Shown: positions 9,403-23,250, counted from the first letter of the stretch. The stretch: 64,000 nt of DNA from Solenopsis invicta (GCF_016802725.1 NC_052671.1:12652435-12716434), one strand, 5' to 3'. A program made the numbers and translations. Notes: generated from the letters alone by a model not told the origin.

Positions 9403-10280
9403 AACTTAACGAGTTTTTAAACCGTTGAATGCGAATTCGATTTCAAAATTAACAAAGTTAAAATGAATTTAATATGATGGATGTCAGAACTTAATAAATG
9501 TTTGAATTTTTGTATAAATTTATGTATAGAAATCTTTCATGGTCCTGAATACGAATCCAATGTCAAATTAAGAAATTTAAAATGATTAGTACAGCCAATG
9601 AAAATTAAATCATGTTTGAAGTCTAATAAAGAATCAAATGTATGGATTTTTCACATACTATATGTACTTCGTACACGGAAAGAACGAACGGTTTTATTGA
9701 AATAACTTAAAAATTTAATATACAGATTTGAAAATAATTTAGTTAAACCATCAAAATTTGGCAAGAAAAGTCATATTATTCTTCTTCTAAGTAAATGAGA
9801 GGTATTTTTTTCATACACAGCAAAAACTTTCATTTACATAGAAAGCAAAATGACATGACTTTTTTGCCTACGTAATAATCACGTAGGAGTTGATTGCTAG
9901 AAGGTTTAAAATTTTTTGTAGCACTGCTCATCACGTTTGAGCGTCTTACATAATTATTTTGATAACTCAATAAAATTATTTTCAGATCTGTATCTAGCTA
10001 AATTTCTACATTCTTCAATGTGTGTATTTAACTATGAATATCTTGTTAACCGCAGCCGACACAAAAAATTTCTTTTGAAGGCTAAATGTCCTAACAACAT
10101 ACTTAATTTTGATTGCAATGAAACTTCTCCAATATATCACACCGTTAGAATATGACAAGGTATGTGAAAACAGCTCTTTTTTGCGATTTTAATTGCAGAT
10201 TTCTTAAAATTGTGACGTGATGGAACAATTTGGAAGCCAGATTCGTATTCAGCGCCCAAAAACTATAAAAAATCACTAAT
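9403..10280. repeat. Old degenerate repeat region around a nested MITE
   Basis: Blocks resembling CTGAATACGAATC plus a CAAA.TTAA tail occur near 9422, 9544 and, inverted, near 10240, suggesting a decayed repeat of about 120 bases or an old inverted-repeat element beginning with the 48-bp repeat. Boundaries are unclear. A younger element sits at 9674-10024. Confidence 0.35.
9674..10024. mobile_element. MITE, family H
   Basis: 351 bp flanked by TA on both sides, with diverged inverted ends (CACGGAAAGAA / TTCTTCAATGTG). Sub-terminal inverted blocks containing CAGAT.TGAAAATAATTT appear at both ends. Related blocks occur near 40016-40146 and 41643-41844. Confidence 0.55.
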
Positions 10281-13200
10281 TTTATTCTGGTGTTTAAAAA
10301 AACAGTTTTTTTTTGTTGGACTGTGTTTTACGACTAAATAAAAAAAGATAAAAAAGTCATTGTACATTAAACGAGAATCTTCCACACAATAATGTATGAA
10401 TCAAATATGATGGAATATCCCACGCTTACATATGCAAAAAGCATTATTTTGCTAAAGTTTCTAAAAATTCCATTACAGAGAGAAATCTGAAAATGATTGT
10501 ATTGAATAATTAAAATAAGTATATTGGACATTTTAGCTGACAACTAAAATGTCAAAACTTCTCGCAGGAATATCACCGTGGTCGAACGTTCTACATAATA
10601 TTTTTAGTTCTATATCTAAATTTTTAGATACTTTAATAAATGATTCATTTCATGTACAATGTCTGAATACAGGGTGTTCCCGCATTTTTCGTACAAACAG
10701 AATGTTCTATGAACTAAAGTGAGAAAAAAATATAAACAGTCCTGAAATGATTGATTAAAAAGTTATATTGAAAATATGAAGTCACAGTTGCGATGATATT
10801 ACTTTTATTAGTTCATTTCTTGATGTGAGATAAACTCGTGTTCGATAAACTTAGTATTTACTATTTGAAACGATGCGGCACAAGATAAACGACAAGTGAT
10901 ACACTGTAAGTTGTGAGTGATCCGATGATGTTTATCTTGTTCTTCTAATCGTGTTTGTACTATTTGAAATGATTGAATTCAACATTCATTCGTCGATTAC
11001 ATCGATGCCAAGCTTGGGCGAACGACATTTTGAGACGCAAACTCAAGTGAAAAATCGTTTCTTGCAAATTTCATATTTTTGCTATAATTTTACGATGAAG
11101 CATTTTAAAACCCATGTTTACATAACTTTTTTTCCTTCTTTCGTAGAACATACTGTTAAAGTTTGTTTAAAAAGTCCAGACGCATCCTGTTTATTGCTCA
11201 ACTCTTTTTCTCTTCTTAATTACGTAATTAAAGAAAAATAAAGCTGAAGAAACTTAATGCTTTTCTAGCTTCTCAAATCTTTAAACATTTTGCTCTCGTG
11301 TCACGTAACGTACAACACACAAAATATTGCTCAATCAATCAATATTGCAGAGTTCGCCGTTATCCGCTAGAATCGATTCATACAGTTTACAAATTAATTA
11401 GTTGGATTGTACGACGCAATCCGAAACGTGATCTCGCGCCGCGAACCGCATTGAATCCGCACGAGGACACTATCGACCAGCTACCGTGTAGCCGTATCAT
11501 TCAAATATTGACAGCTGCATTCTACGGGTCGCCACCGGTATTCCTCGTATCGCCGATTTTTATCGCGAACCGCCGATCGATACGGCCTCAGTCGTGTCGG
11601 CCGAGACGGCGCGCGGCGGCAGCGGCGATGGTGGCAGCTCCATTGCCGAGGATGTGCTCTTTCACATTCGTCCGAGAAGTCGCTCGTTTCTCGCGCGAAC
11701 GTTCGTGCATGTCGGTCTGATTTTATGATAACGTTGGTCGGCTACCAAATCGCCGAGCAAATATGACTTGTACGATACTTTATTCCCGCACCCCCCGCGC
11801 AGCCCCATTTCCCGATTTTCCGCTCCCTCGACCGCATATTTTGTTTGCTCGTTGATCTTCACGAATTTGTATGTACGCTTTCCGCACGTTGTCGGAGGGA
11901 AAATGTATCGCGAGCACGCCGCGAAATATGGCGGGCTTTGCGCGCACTAAAGCAAGGTCAAAATTTGCATCCATCTCCATTTATGGTCAATTCATCGCCC
12001 GGCGCGTTACAGTCAACGTTTTAATAGTTAACAACTCTTTTACATCCGCGTTTTCACGCGATGTTGAACGAGATACGCAGATACAAACCACTTTATCTTA
12101 TTTTTATTTAAATGACATACAAATTAATGATAAAATAGCACGTTCGTATGACGCATAAATTAAATGGCAATCAACGCATTATTTATAATTAGTGTCATTC
12201 AAATCAATTTGCCGTGATAATTCAAATGTTTGACGCTTTTGCTTTTAATAGAGTTGCGCGTATCCAATATTTGATGCGATATTGTACATAGCATTTTATT
12301 ACTTTTGCCTCCTCCTTTTGCGTAAATCTTATGAAATGTATATCGTAAGCATGGATTTACAGCGAAGAGAACATTAAAAAGATCACCAGAAGTAACAAAA
12401 GAAGACAATAGAATTCATTTCGCTCGAGCGGTTTGATCATCTGCGCAATTATATCGCGATACGAATTTATTTACTTATATAACCGTTGTTCCACATCGTT
12501 TTTGTTATTAGACGCGTTAAAGAAAGTGGTTTCTTGCTCGCGATAGCACGGACCACGATATTCGCGCACATAACAGTATGAAATGGACTAAAACGCAACA
12601 TTTTTCTCTCTCTTTTTTTAAATAGATTTAGAGATTCCACTTTGATTAAAAAAATACATATACTTTGCACATTACAATTACATGTATTTTTTTTATTTTA
12701 TATGAAAGACGCGTCGATTTTTTTGTAATATTATACCATGTTATGGCTGTAATCGTCCATGAAGAACGCGTAAATTTCGCGCAATAACTAAATTCGACGA
12801 AGTATATAACTGCGGCAATTGTGTGACTAAACCCTCCGAGTATTCGCTGTAGCGGGAAAAAACGTCGGGGCTTTATGCGGAACAGCTTAACGAAGCTGGT
12901 AAGAATCTTGCACAAAGAAAGGCGAATTACGTGTCGGTCGAGTGGAAGGAAATTTAAATTCCTAAACGAAAAGTAAAAGACCAAGTGACGTGTTACACTT
13001 AGAAAGCTAATTGTAACAAGAGGACATGCGGCTATTGAAATATTTATCTTTTAATAAATTATATCACAGTTCTATCGGTTTTCGTTACATACTCCAAAAT
13101 TTTGAGTGACATATGTAGTGCTTAAGGATGTTTGTGGATCATGTCTCAAAACATTACCAAAAATATAACAATTTCGTAGAATGTTTTAGTATTACGTTTG

Positions 13201-13775
13201 AGTATAATTGTAGCTCAATTCATTTACTGTTTTAAAAGTTGTTTAGTTTTTTCTTCACTCTTGATTCTTACGTAAAATCGCGTTTTGCAGTATTTATTTA
13301 CAAAATTTGATGGGAAAGTATCGTTACCAATTAAATCCAAATTTTTACATACACTAATAAAACTCTAATCAAAATTTATTTAGATCTGAATTCTCGCTGC
13401 ATTATATAAATCAAACTTTTCATTGTTTTCTTCTTTGCAGCTAGTTTGAAAGTCAAAATTTGGGCATTTGCAATTACAATTTTTGTTGTTTAGGAAAAAA
13501 AAATCCTAGAGAAATCCTCAGTTTTTAAATTTCGATAACTTTTAGTTCGTATTGTACAGTCAAAACATCCTAGCACTTAATGCATCCTTTTCCGGATCAT
13601 TATTAGACTCCACATTTGTCACTAATTTTCATCACTTTACGAGTATAAAAAAAATTATGAAGTGTGACTCTTACATGTTTCAACTTTCCATACTTCATTT
13701 CTAATACTTTCAAATACTTCCATTTCTAGGAAGTATTTGTATGGTTATTCATTAAAAAAAAAATTGTACATAAAT
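10281..13775. other. Mostly AT-rich DNA with one CpG-richer block
   Basis: I see no supported gene. A TACAGGGTGTTCCCGC start at about 10671 looks like the end of a DNA transposon, but I find no partner end. The block at 11390-12070 is CpG-richer and has overlapping open frames of 60-140 codons on both strands; none has splice sites or a domain I recognise. Confidence 0.4.
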
Positions 13776-13966
13776 GTTATAACTAATGTAACTAAAATAT
13801 GCTCTATATTTTGGTTGACCTAATAATTATATATATGTTAGTACATATTTTATAATTATTAAATTTATGTTTTTATATAAAAGAGAGTATGTGTATAAAA
13901 TGTATAAAATTATTAGGCCAATCAAAATATGTTAAAGCATATTTTGATTGTGTCCCAGTTATAACT
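13776..13966. mobile_element. Inverted-repeat element, about 190 bp
   Basis: Imperfect arms of about 55 bases, including AAAATATGCTCTATATTTTGG and its inverted partner, with GTTATAACT near both ends. MITE-like; no clear target duplication. Confidence 0.45.
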
Positions 13967-14681
13967 AATCGTAATCGACAAGATATTTTGAAAGAAGAAA
14001 AGTGCGCGGGTCCCACAATGACCAAAGGTGTTTGTTGAGTATTAATGTCGAGTGTCGTAAAAAATCATAAAGATATCAATCGCCTCGTATTCGAGATTCA
14101 ATTAGGAAGTTCTCGGATCTTTAAGCCGAACAATAATCTTTGTTAATTGGCGCGGCCGAGCTAAATAGCCGCTAATGAAAACGCGGGGCAATTAATAAGG
14201 CCTCAGGAAAGTCAACTCGATTGTCCTCTCGCCGGAATGGCTCGCGTTAAATCTGCAGGCTGGATTTCCGCGCGGATTTCACAACTTTCGTTTCGAGTTC
14301 ACGTTAATCGCGAATTACGAGTCGCCGTGGCGAGGACGAGGATGGCGTTCGGATTTATCGATAATCGCGTCCCCGTTTGCCAGCCGCCACCGCTCGAGAG
14401 GCGCAATTTGCCGGGATGGAGAGACGGTAGAAAATGTCTGCCTCGCGGTCTACCTCGCGACTATGACCTTGATTTACGATCTTTCGCTGACCCTAACGTC
14501 AACCGAGCACGGCCGGCCGCTCTCACGTACCGCCATCAAAATGATCACGTTTACATCGGACGGCGGTCGGCAGCGCGAGAATTCCACGTGTTCCGCATTT
14601 AAGCCCGACGACGATGACGACGACGATTTCCGTCATATTCCCGCATAATTTACGAATACACCGCTTGCTGGCGACGCGACG

Positions 14682-14713
<32 letters not shown>

Positions 14714-15941
14714 ACGCGGTACAGATCAGTCGGGCATATGCGCGCTGATTGTAACGAATTAATCCGCGGCCTGTGTGTTACACGCCGAATTACGCGTTAT
14801 GTTAAGCGCGGAATGTATTGATACGCGAAACGCTTTGTGCGAAAATTTAATTGTACGGGTTTCTCGTATCGCCAATTATGAACGTGACGTTGAAACGCGC
14901 GCGTTGTGTCTAAAATAACCTTCGTATCGCGGTTTTACAATGGACATTTGAAACGGTTAATTTCGAACGAGCCAATGTTAAACTGCTTTAATTACTCATT
15001 AGCTCGTTAGTTAATACCGATTCGAAAAATTAAAACCCTACTTTGGACTTTTTATAATGTTATTATGATAAGTATCGAGTAGCATTGCGTGTGTGCTCCT
15101 CTATAACATTTGGAACATCCGAATCTAGTTTTACTTGGAAAGGTAGGAAATTTTCACCTGCGAGACTTGAAAAGTCGTCGGGATTTCTCTTTTGGCGAGA
15201 TTTAATTTTGATATTACAGGATTATAAATATGTATAATTTATAGACTATAATTTATGAAATTCTCCCTCTCTCCCCTCCACTTTCGAAGTTTCTCCGATT
15301 CGGAATATCGTTTCGAGCACGTCGGGTTGTCGTTAATTAAACATCTCAGGTATCGCCAGTGGTATATAATAATCGGCATAAATATTCAGTATCAATTAAT
15401 TAATAGGGGGATTAGTTCACGCGAGCCCCGTTGATCTCCCCACACGCGATCACGCATCGGCCGTGCGAGGAAAGTCCAGACATGCCCCGTTCTTATCCAG
15501 CGCGCGCGATCGTAATCAGCGATTACTCGATTCAGTGCTACGTGGCAAGAATCGCGAACGGGGCGAGCCAACGAAGCCAAATAGACTCGCGGACGCGATC
15601 GTTGCGAAACGCTCGCATGTATGTACATGCCGTACACACATGTGTGCATCCGGGACAGCCGTCGAGATGTGCAGCGTCCGTCGTCGCGTCGGGACGGGTT
15701 GTGCGCGTCGAGCAAATTTTACTTCGGCTTGTCACCAGAGACTACCACATTATACGCGAGAGCACTAGTTATGCCTCACTTTCTCACGATGTAGATTGAG
15801 ATGTACACGAGATCTTTCCGTAGGTAGGAATGCCACTGTCCGGCGTGCTATCATTCGTGGCACGCGAGTTTCTACGGATCGCGTAGAGGCGCAGCCGGAA
15901 TTTTTAAACCCGGAAATAAATCGCGGACTGTCGCACTCGCA
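13967..15941. other. CpG-rich islands without a recognised gene
   Basis: Two CpG-rich blocks (about 14080-14980 and 15420-15935) are separated by AT-rich DNA. Open frames up to 122 codons occur in several frames at once, as expected from composition. A (CA)n microsatellite lies at 14682-14715. Confidence 0.4.
14682..14715. repeat. (CA)n microsatellite
   Basis: About 16 CA units with one interruption near the right end. Confidence 0.95.
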
Positions 15942-16173
15942 CAACGAGAGAAAAAAAATTGTAGTGATGACAACTATAAGGGGACAACCATACAAATTTT
16001 ATCAATACTATATTATAGTTATTGCAACTAAGTTAATGGCTAAGAGAATTAACAAAAAATAATGTAATTACTATATTATATAGTGTATAGTTCACTTAAC
16101 TATATAATTCTATTAACAAAATTTGTATGGTTGTCCTCTTATAGTTGCTATCACTACAATTTTTTCTCTCAGT
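15942..16173. mobile_element. MITE, family C, palindromic
   Basis: Long inverted arms: ATTGTAGTGATGACAACTAT and GGACAACCATACAAATTTT on the left are mirrored near 16108-16163. The ends are GAGAGAAAAAA / TTTTTTCTCTCAGT. A related, more decayed copy follows at about 16262-16483. Confidence 0.65.
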
Positions 16174-16261
16174 ATATAAGAATGATAAAAAATTACTCAA
16201 GTTGAATAGAATTCGAGACGAATTTAATTGTGTATGAAGGAAAATGCTGATGGAGTTTCGC

Positions 16262-16483
16262 AAAAATAGTTGTAATTACTATATGATATAGTAATTAATA
16301 AAAATAGTTGTAATTACTATATTATGTATATTGCACTTATTTTTTATTAGTTCTTTTAACCATTAATTTAGTTGTAATGACTATAATATAGTTCACTTAT
16401 TAACTATATATTATAATTTTATTAACAAAATTTGTATGGTTATTCCCTTATAGTTACCACCACTACAATTCTTTTTCTCAGTG
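16262..16483. mobile_element. MITE, family C, second decayed copy
   Basis: The right arm matches the copy at 15942-16173 (CAAAATTTGTATGGTTATTCC...CTACAATTCTTTTTCTCAGTG). The left arm is disrupted, with a doubled AAAATAGTTGTAATTACTAT block. Confidence 0.5.
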
Positions 16484-16573
16484 CACAATAATCCCTAAAA
16501 AAAGAAGAATTAATTTAGCCTTTATAAAAAAATATATACTTGAGGATAATAGCGTGTTATTTCAATCGAGTAT

Positions 16574-17427
16574 ACTGATAGAAGGACCATCGATATTTGT
16601 AATTATAATTGCGTGGTAAAATAATTATAGTTAAGAGCTCTATTTTTTTAGTTATTACTGTTATAATCTTAGTAATTATAACCTTGTATTTATAACGACG
16701 ATATTTTAACATGACCGGGTAACGTATAAACACATTTGAATAACGAGAAAGCTAAACGGCTTAAAGCAAAAGTTTTTGGACTCAATAATTTTCCATGTGA
16801 ATTTACATTTACAAGATTTCGTAAACCACGCGACGCATACATTTTTTTGCCGGAATTAAGAAACATTTATTTTGGGAAAAACCAAGAAATGTAATATCAC
16901 GAAAATTAAAATTGCTAATCAGTTTTAAAAATTTATAATGCCTAACAAGCATCTCTACTATCCTGATCTATTATTAAAATTGATTAGCAATTTTAATTTT
17001 CGTGATATTACATTTCTTAGTCCCTCCTAAAATAGCTGTGTTTTAAATCCAGCAAAGTATACGACGCGCAGTTTGGGAGATCTTGTAAATGTTTGTAAAT
17101 TCACCTAGAAACTTATTGAGCACAAACATCTGCTTTAGACTGTGTATAGGCTTCTCATTATTTAAACTTGTGTTTATAGTTTTACTACAAATTATCAATA
17201 AATTTTACTATAAATTGTGACAACTTCAAATATTGATATGGTAAATTCAATTATAGTGATAGTAAATCTAGCTATTTTTTAAACATTCGCTCACTATTTA
17301 CATAGTAATAATAATTAAAAACTATAATTTGCATAATTAAAACAACTATAAATATATAGTTGGTACCGAACATAACTAATTGTGGTTAAATTGTAGTAAT
17401 TGCAACCATTTTTTTTCCTTTCTTGTG
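16574..17427. mobile_element. MITE, family B, split by a nested inverted-repeat element
   Basis: The left part (ATATTTGTAATTATAATTGC...TAGTTATTACTGTTATAATC) and right part (ACTATAAATATATAGTTGG...GTAATTGCAACC) match the two ends of the 400-bp copy at 44953-45352. The middle is interrupted by the element at 16761-17139. The outer ends are decayed. Confidence 0.55.
16761..17139. mobile_element. Nested inverted-repeat element, about 380 bp
   Basis: The inner arms, about 45 bases each (16884-16928 and 16974-17019, containing AAATGTAATATCACGAAAAT), are nearly perfect inverts. Outer arms with TTTACAAGAT...ACGCGACG and ends TTAAAGCAAAAG / CATCTGCTTTAGA continue the pairing. No coding capacity. Confidence 0.65.
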
Positions 17428-19558
17428 AAATGTCGAAGAAATTTATTAAAGAATAAGTTCAAACGAGAGAAAAATATTCATGCACAAATATTTATTCTGA
17501 AACCTCTGTTTCCCGTATTGCAGTGTTCGATATTTTACTAACCTGACATGCTAACATGTATAAGTATGTTACCTTGTGCAAAGGATATGGCGGTAAGCCA
17601 GGTTCCGTTATACCGAATCTACACTCGTAATCTCAAAATTGAAACTCGTGTATGAAACCCGACTGCGATTCTATACGACCATGAAATTCTCCGTCGTCTC
17701 ACAAATCAAAATTAGAGTAGAATCTGCACACGTATTCGTTGGCATATGCTCGCAATAGGGGCAAATAAAGAGAATATATATAGAGAAGCGTCTGCCCTTT
17801 GGCTTTGATATGTGGAATGTTTATTATAAATAATTCATATGTAACGCGAAAAAAAGAACGCAAAAGAGAAGAACGTGTTATTTAACTTTAGCACGCTATC
17901 GATATCGAGTAATACATCATTTGAATTTTGTGTGATATTTATTTTTGAAATATTTACATTCTAGATAAACACAAATAATTTAATTATTAGAAGGTAAGGA
18001 AAAACAAAAGCACACTATCGAATTCAAGCTGCTCATCAAACTTTTACGTGCGATAGCATTATAATAGAGTTAAAAAGTTAATTTTACAACAATACCTTGG
18101 TAAATAAATGAAATTAGATCGATCTGTGCTTTTCCATAAAAATGGACGATAGGAAAAATGATGTTTGAAAGATAATATAATTTTTTTTTTTTTTTTTTCA
18201 AATTCTGAATAGAACTATTTGTAACATTTTTGTGTTGCCGATTCGTTTCGCGCAATTGTAGTGTGGCGAAGCACTAGGAATTGCTGCGTGAAAGAAAGTC
18301 AGTCGTTCTCAAGACTTTCACGAAGTGGAGATTGTAGCGAGAAAGAGTTCATCCGCTCGTTATCGATGCTCGTGCGATACACGTCACGCGAATCATTTTA
18401 CAGTGATTCCATTATTTCGCTGCTGCGTCCAGCTAAATAAAAAGCGTTCGCGCGCGTGTTAATCGAAAGGGGCGCGAATACAGAAGAGATTTGATAACTG
18501 GCGGCACAAATGGAATAGCGTCGGCGGTACGTCACAAAGCAACTCGATTTGCGGGAACGATCCTTTTTTTTTTTTTCGAAAATAATCGAGTCTCCGCGGA
18601 TTATTTACGGCCGAAGTTAGACGTATGCGCGATCTATCGGCGGTAAACTTTCAAACCGTACGAAACTTCCAGTGCAACTTGTTACTTGTATCGGTAAACA
18701 ATGGAAGCACACAGTCGACCGCAATACGCTGTTAATCATAGCGCAGTCCGTTTTCACGTCCGTTGTTCCCTTTGTTAAAACAATGCGGCCCGAAAATAAT
18801 TACAACTTGTTCTGCGTACACGTTTTACAAACTTGAAAGGTAAACAATTTCGCGGATCGCGCTATTTACACGAGAGGATTATTCTACCAAATTGACTTCT
18901 TGTGGGACAAAAAGCAATTTATCTATCTTCCGGTTAATATTATCGTTGCAATTGCACATTGCGCGCGGTTTGCATTAAGTTTCGCTTATTACATAGAAAT
19001 CTGTTTATACTTGTATGGACTCGAATACGCGGAATCGTTTGTTGTTTGCATGACGCCTACGTCCGTTAGAATGAGAGAAGCGAACTGATAATTCGCAGCT
19101 TCTGGGAAAACGAGGAAAAATCCTGACGCGCGCGTGATCGAGATAGGAACGAAAATGGGAGGAAGGAAAAAGTGATCTATTGTACGGACGTAATGAGAAC
19201 AATATGTCAAAATATACGTGAAATTGGTATCATACTTTACAACGTTGTATAATAAAAAGATATGAGATAAATTTTTAAATTTAAATTAATTATCATTATT
19301 GTGCGAATTATTCAATTTATAATTCTGTGACTTTCTGAGAGAAAGAGGTTTATCTTGGAAATACAATAACACTCGACAGATAATGGCGCATAAAATAACA
19401 TAAAATAGACGCTGATAAAAATATTCAGTGAATTTATTTAGCTTAGAACGATTATTATCTTGTGTCCAAACGATTAATTTTATGACTATATATTCAATTA
19501 GGATTTCAGGATCTTAATAAAACAACGTTAGACACACTGCAATGATCTAACTGTTAAA
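17428..19558. other. Intergenic DNA, no supported gene
   Basis: AT-rich to about 18240, CpG-richer to about 19170, then AT-rich again. There is a poly(T) run at 18180-18198. The short frames show no splice signals or domains. Confidence 0.4.
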
Positions 19559-19566
19559 CTAAATAT
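19559..19566. repeat. 8-bp target duplication CTAAATAT, left
   Basis: CTAAATAT is repeated exactly at 20473-20480, abutting both ends of the foldback element. Confidence 0.85.
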
Positions 19567-20472
19567 GGTAATTATGCACTATAGAGGACCCAGCTTCAAT
19601 CATGTTGACCTTAACATATGTTATAGAGGCAAGGATATTAAACAACTTTTTCTTATAAATTAATTGGCGATCTCGTCTAGTTTTCGAGATATACTTAGAG
19701 AAAGAAAAAACAGTTTTTTTTTAATTATTTTAGAAAATATTCATTTTACAAAAAAATGTGTTAAACAAAAAATGAAGCTCGTGATAAGCTCTATAAAAAA
19801 GGTTACATACATATTTTACCTAACTTCAATACTGTAGTTGTTATAGTAGAAAAACTTTTAAAATAATTTTTTTTTTTTTTTAGTTTGAGTAGTTTTACGT
19901 GAAATGTAGATGCTTGGGCGGGGAAGGGGCGGAGCCTCTCCTTTTTTCTAACCTAACCTAATCCTATTTTAGTTGTAATTTGACCAAGGATATCTAATTG
20001 ATCAATTGATTGCGATATTAGATTTGAAATTATAGCTCGCCCTCTCCCGCATCTACCACGTCATTAGTGGACCGACTGAGACGGGATGGGTTAGGTTAGA
20101 AAAAATACGGGGAGGGGCTCCGCCCCTTCCACGCGTTCTCTGTACATGTAAAAATTTGAATTTGTCAGATTTTTTTTTTTTAATGGTTTTTTGATTATAA
20201 CTCCTAAAGTATTGAAATTAGTTAAAATATGTATAGAACCTTATTTGTAGAGCTTATCACAAGCTTCATTTTTTGTTTAACACATTTTTTGGTAAATTAA
20301 ATATTTTCTGAAATAATTAAGAAAAACTGGTTTTTTTTGTCTAAATATATCTCGAAATCTGTAGGAGAGCGCCAATTAATTTATAAGGAAAAATTGGTCA
20401 GTAGCGTTGCCTCTATAACATATGTCAAGGTCAATATGATTGGAGCTGAGTCCCTTATAGTGCACAATTACC
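19567..20472. mobile_element. 906-bp foldback DNA element with 8-bp target duplication
   Basis: The two halves are inverted copies over about 400 bases each, leaving a central loop of roughly 90 bases. Paired landmarks are GGTAATTATGCACTATA at the left end against TATAGTGCACAATTACC at the right. Further in are CATATGTTATAGAGGCAA, AACAAAAAATGAAGCT and, deepest, GGGGCGGAGCC, each with its inverse. The 8-bp duplication fits hAT, P or Merlin-type transposition; the ends (GGTAATT) do not let me choose. It has no transposase frame, so it is non-autonomous. The RNA of either strand would form a hairpin of hundreds of base pairs. Confidence 0.85.
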
Positions 20473-20480
20473 CTAAATAT
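20473..20480. repeat. 8-bp target duplication CTAAATAT, right
   Basis: Exact match to 19559-19566. Confidence 0.85.
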
Positions 20481-22499
20481 TATGAGCAAGAAATGAAATA
20501 AAAATAATATTGAAAAAAAAACTTGCAAAGACGTTTAAAAATATTTTAAAAGGAGGACAAATCAAGACAATTAGTTTAGGATTTAGAGAGAGTATCAAGG
20601 CCTATACACAATTTCTTTTAAACTCGCAACTGAAATCGCAGAAAGTGGACTGTATTACGCTCTCTTGTTACAAAAGAATATTTCGCTCGTGGACGATGAG
20701 TTCACCACGACGCGACGGTCGTCTGTCGAGAAAGAGGAAGCACTCGGTAGTCGCACCTGTGCTGTTTTATCATGCGTCCTTAAAACCATTTAGCTTGGCA
20801 AACTCGCACGCGATTAGCACATTCCAACAACTCATAATGTATAATCTACATTATTTTTTATATACGCGTACAAGTTTTTTAATTTGCAAATTTTATATTG
20901 CCACATGTCATGAAATTCAAAAAGGACGAATAAACGAATAAACAAGATTTCGAGAGCCGATATAAATAAAAAAAAAAAAGAAAAGAACATGTCAGCGTAA
21001 AAATTTAACTCGGCATCGAGGCAGTTTACGAATTCGATGTTCGCGATTGCGACGATCGCGAAGAAGGCAAGGTAAAGAGGAACGACAAAACGCCCGCAGG
21101 CTTCTCGCCTAATGTGCGAACAGCCGACCGGAATCCAGTCGTTTTGCAAAAAGCGCCTAACAAATTCCACGCAATTTTGCGGTCGAGTCGATCTCGCTGT
21201 CGCTGTAATTAGCCCTCCTTCGTCAATTAGCCGCGATATGAGCAGACACTTAATAGTGATTTAATGTCGTGGCGAACGCCGATCCGGGAGCAGTCGCCCG
21301 TGGAATCGAAGGGTCCTTCTTTTTTTTCTTTTCACCCGATAATAGCTTCTTCAATTCTTGTCACGAGATCAGGTATGCTCAACTTTAATAGAACGTAGAA
21401 TATTTTTATTTGTTTTATATAAAATATTCCAAGTATCCTGTCTCCTTTGAAATTTCTGCAAGTACGCACTACTTTAATTTAACTGCGAAATGTGACATTT
21501 CATCGTTTACATTCTCGAATCTAAAGTCGTTAAACATATTAACTTATTAATTAAACGCTGACCTAAAATTTTTCAGAAAATCTAGGATATTCTCTATATG
21601 CGTATATGGTAAAAAGAATCGTTCGACATGAAATGTTCTAAGAGAGAAATACAAAATGTACACATATCGTTTTTATTTTCTTTATTTTAAGTGACTTTCA
21701 TAGAGTTTATTCACTCAATCTGCTAAAGAGCTAAAAATATTTTATCGAAAATTAATGCTCCGTTAATTATTTGACGTGAATTCTGGTTAGTACGCGACGT
21801 CGATCGATCAAATTACGTTTTTCATTGTGTCCTTAAATTTGTCTCATCCATTTCCAACACAGTTTTCATTTCGCAAGCAATTTCTATCGATTTGTCCACC
21901 GTTAACTTTGTAAATGTCAGTTTTTCAATAAAGCTAACATTCAAGTCCAGCTCGAAATAAAAATGTTATATTTATTTTTTCTCAAATCTATAATTTATAC
22001 GAGCTTCATCTTTCATTCGTAAAATGTCGCTCCGTTCTTTAAAATGTCATAGAATCAAACTAGCTTTTCGAAAGAATATTTAAAAAGATACGTTGAACAA
22101 TTTACTAATCTATTAATGTTAACGAATTAAAATAAAATCTTGGCGAGGCTCAGTGCATCTTTCATCAAAAGCTATCTGGTATATCGAAGAACGATAGGCG
22201 ATTATGTGACTCTTTGATCGTACCACTGTTTTCCGGTTCGATGCATCGCGAATTAATAGTTTAGCAACAATGTTCCGATTGGACATGCTCGTGGCTCGCC
22301 AAGAACTCGGCGATCCGATGTCGCGGTCTATTTCGAGAGCGCCGAGAAGCTGTATTACTGGCGGCGGATTCATAAGCGAGAGGGCAAGGCTCTCGGAGCA
22401 TATGCTGCTCAGTTAATCTCTCACGTTGTGCCTAACTCGTTGGTATTTCGCTGGAGAAAGTAGCGATCCCGCAGCGGTGCGGCGCACAATCGAGGTTCT

Positions 22500-22530
<31 letters not shown>

Positions 22531-23250
22531 TGTTGCAGCTGCGGATAAATTTTGACCACACCGCGCTCCGGAGGATTACGACAAGTGTAGTCGCGTTTTG
22601 TCGCAGTCTTGTAACTCAATCAGCGTCGAGAGTTGCGAAAAGAACCGATCGGATTCGTACGGTTTAATTAAGTTTGACGGCGATCGACCGATCTCGTAAT
22701 TATCGGAACATTTGAGGCGATCGTTGTCCTTTCCACGATGAGATAGTTTTTACCGCGGTAAAATTAAATTATCCGCTTAAAAACAGCGTGGAGTAATGAA
22801 TGGAATATCTATCGGGGGCACGGCAGATTATCCTTATCTTTTCAGTGGCTCTTCGGGTTTTCCGCTTTAGGAAAGGAGAAATTTCCGTCCTGGAAAGTTA
22901 ACGCTTTTATGAAACACTTCGCGACTTCAAACCAGGCTGTTCCGCGAGCGTTGTAGTAACTTCGTAATGCTGCTTTCTTACCGCTCGATGCTTTGTAGGA
23001 CACTGCAGAGCAAGTGGCGAAATGCGAAGTGCATTCTCTCGCAAAGTATGTATTTAGGGAGAAGGCCGTTTAACATTGCCTACAGAGGATGTTTCGCCTT
23101 TTCTAAAGGAATTACCATGCATTAATGTAGACGTCATTTAATGTAGACGTCATATTTTCGCGATTCTTTACAATATTTTGACAATTATCCGCATAATTTA
23201 CTGCACGGCTGCTAGCAAAAATTTCCTTTGATAAACTTAGCAATCTATTA
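20481..23250. other. Intergenic DNA with a CpG-rich centre
   Basis: CpG-richer at about 21000-21330 and 22130-23060. It includes a (CGT)n run at 22503-22535. No frame exceeds 143 codons and none carries a domain I recognise. Confidence 0.4.
22503..22535. repeat. (CGT)n microsatellite
   Basis: About ten CGT/GTC units. Confidence 0.9.

Noticed and set aside
20085..20100. CCTAA repeats inside the foldback element as telomeric sequence
   Set aside because: Only about two units per arm; they belong to the element's inverted arms and are not a telomere-like tract.
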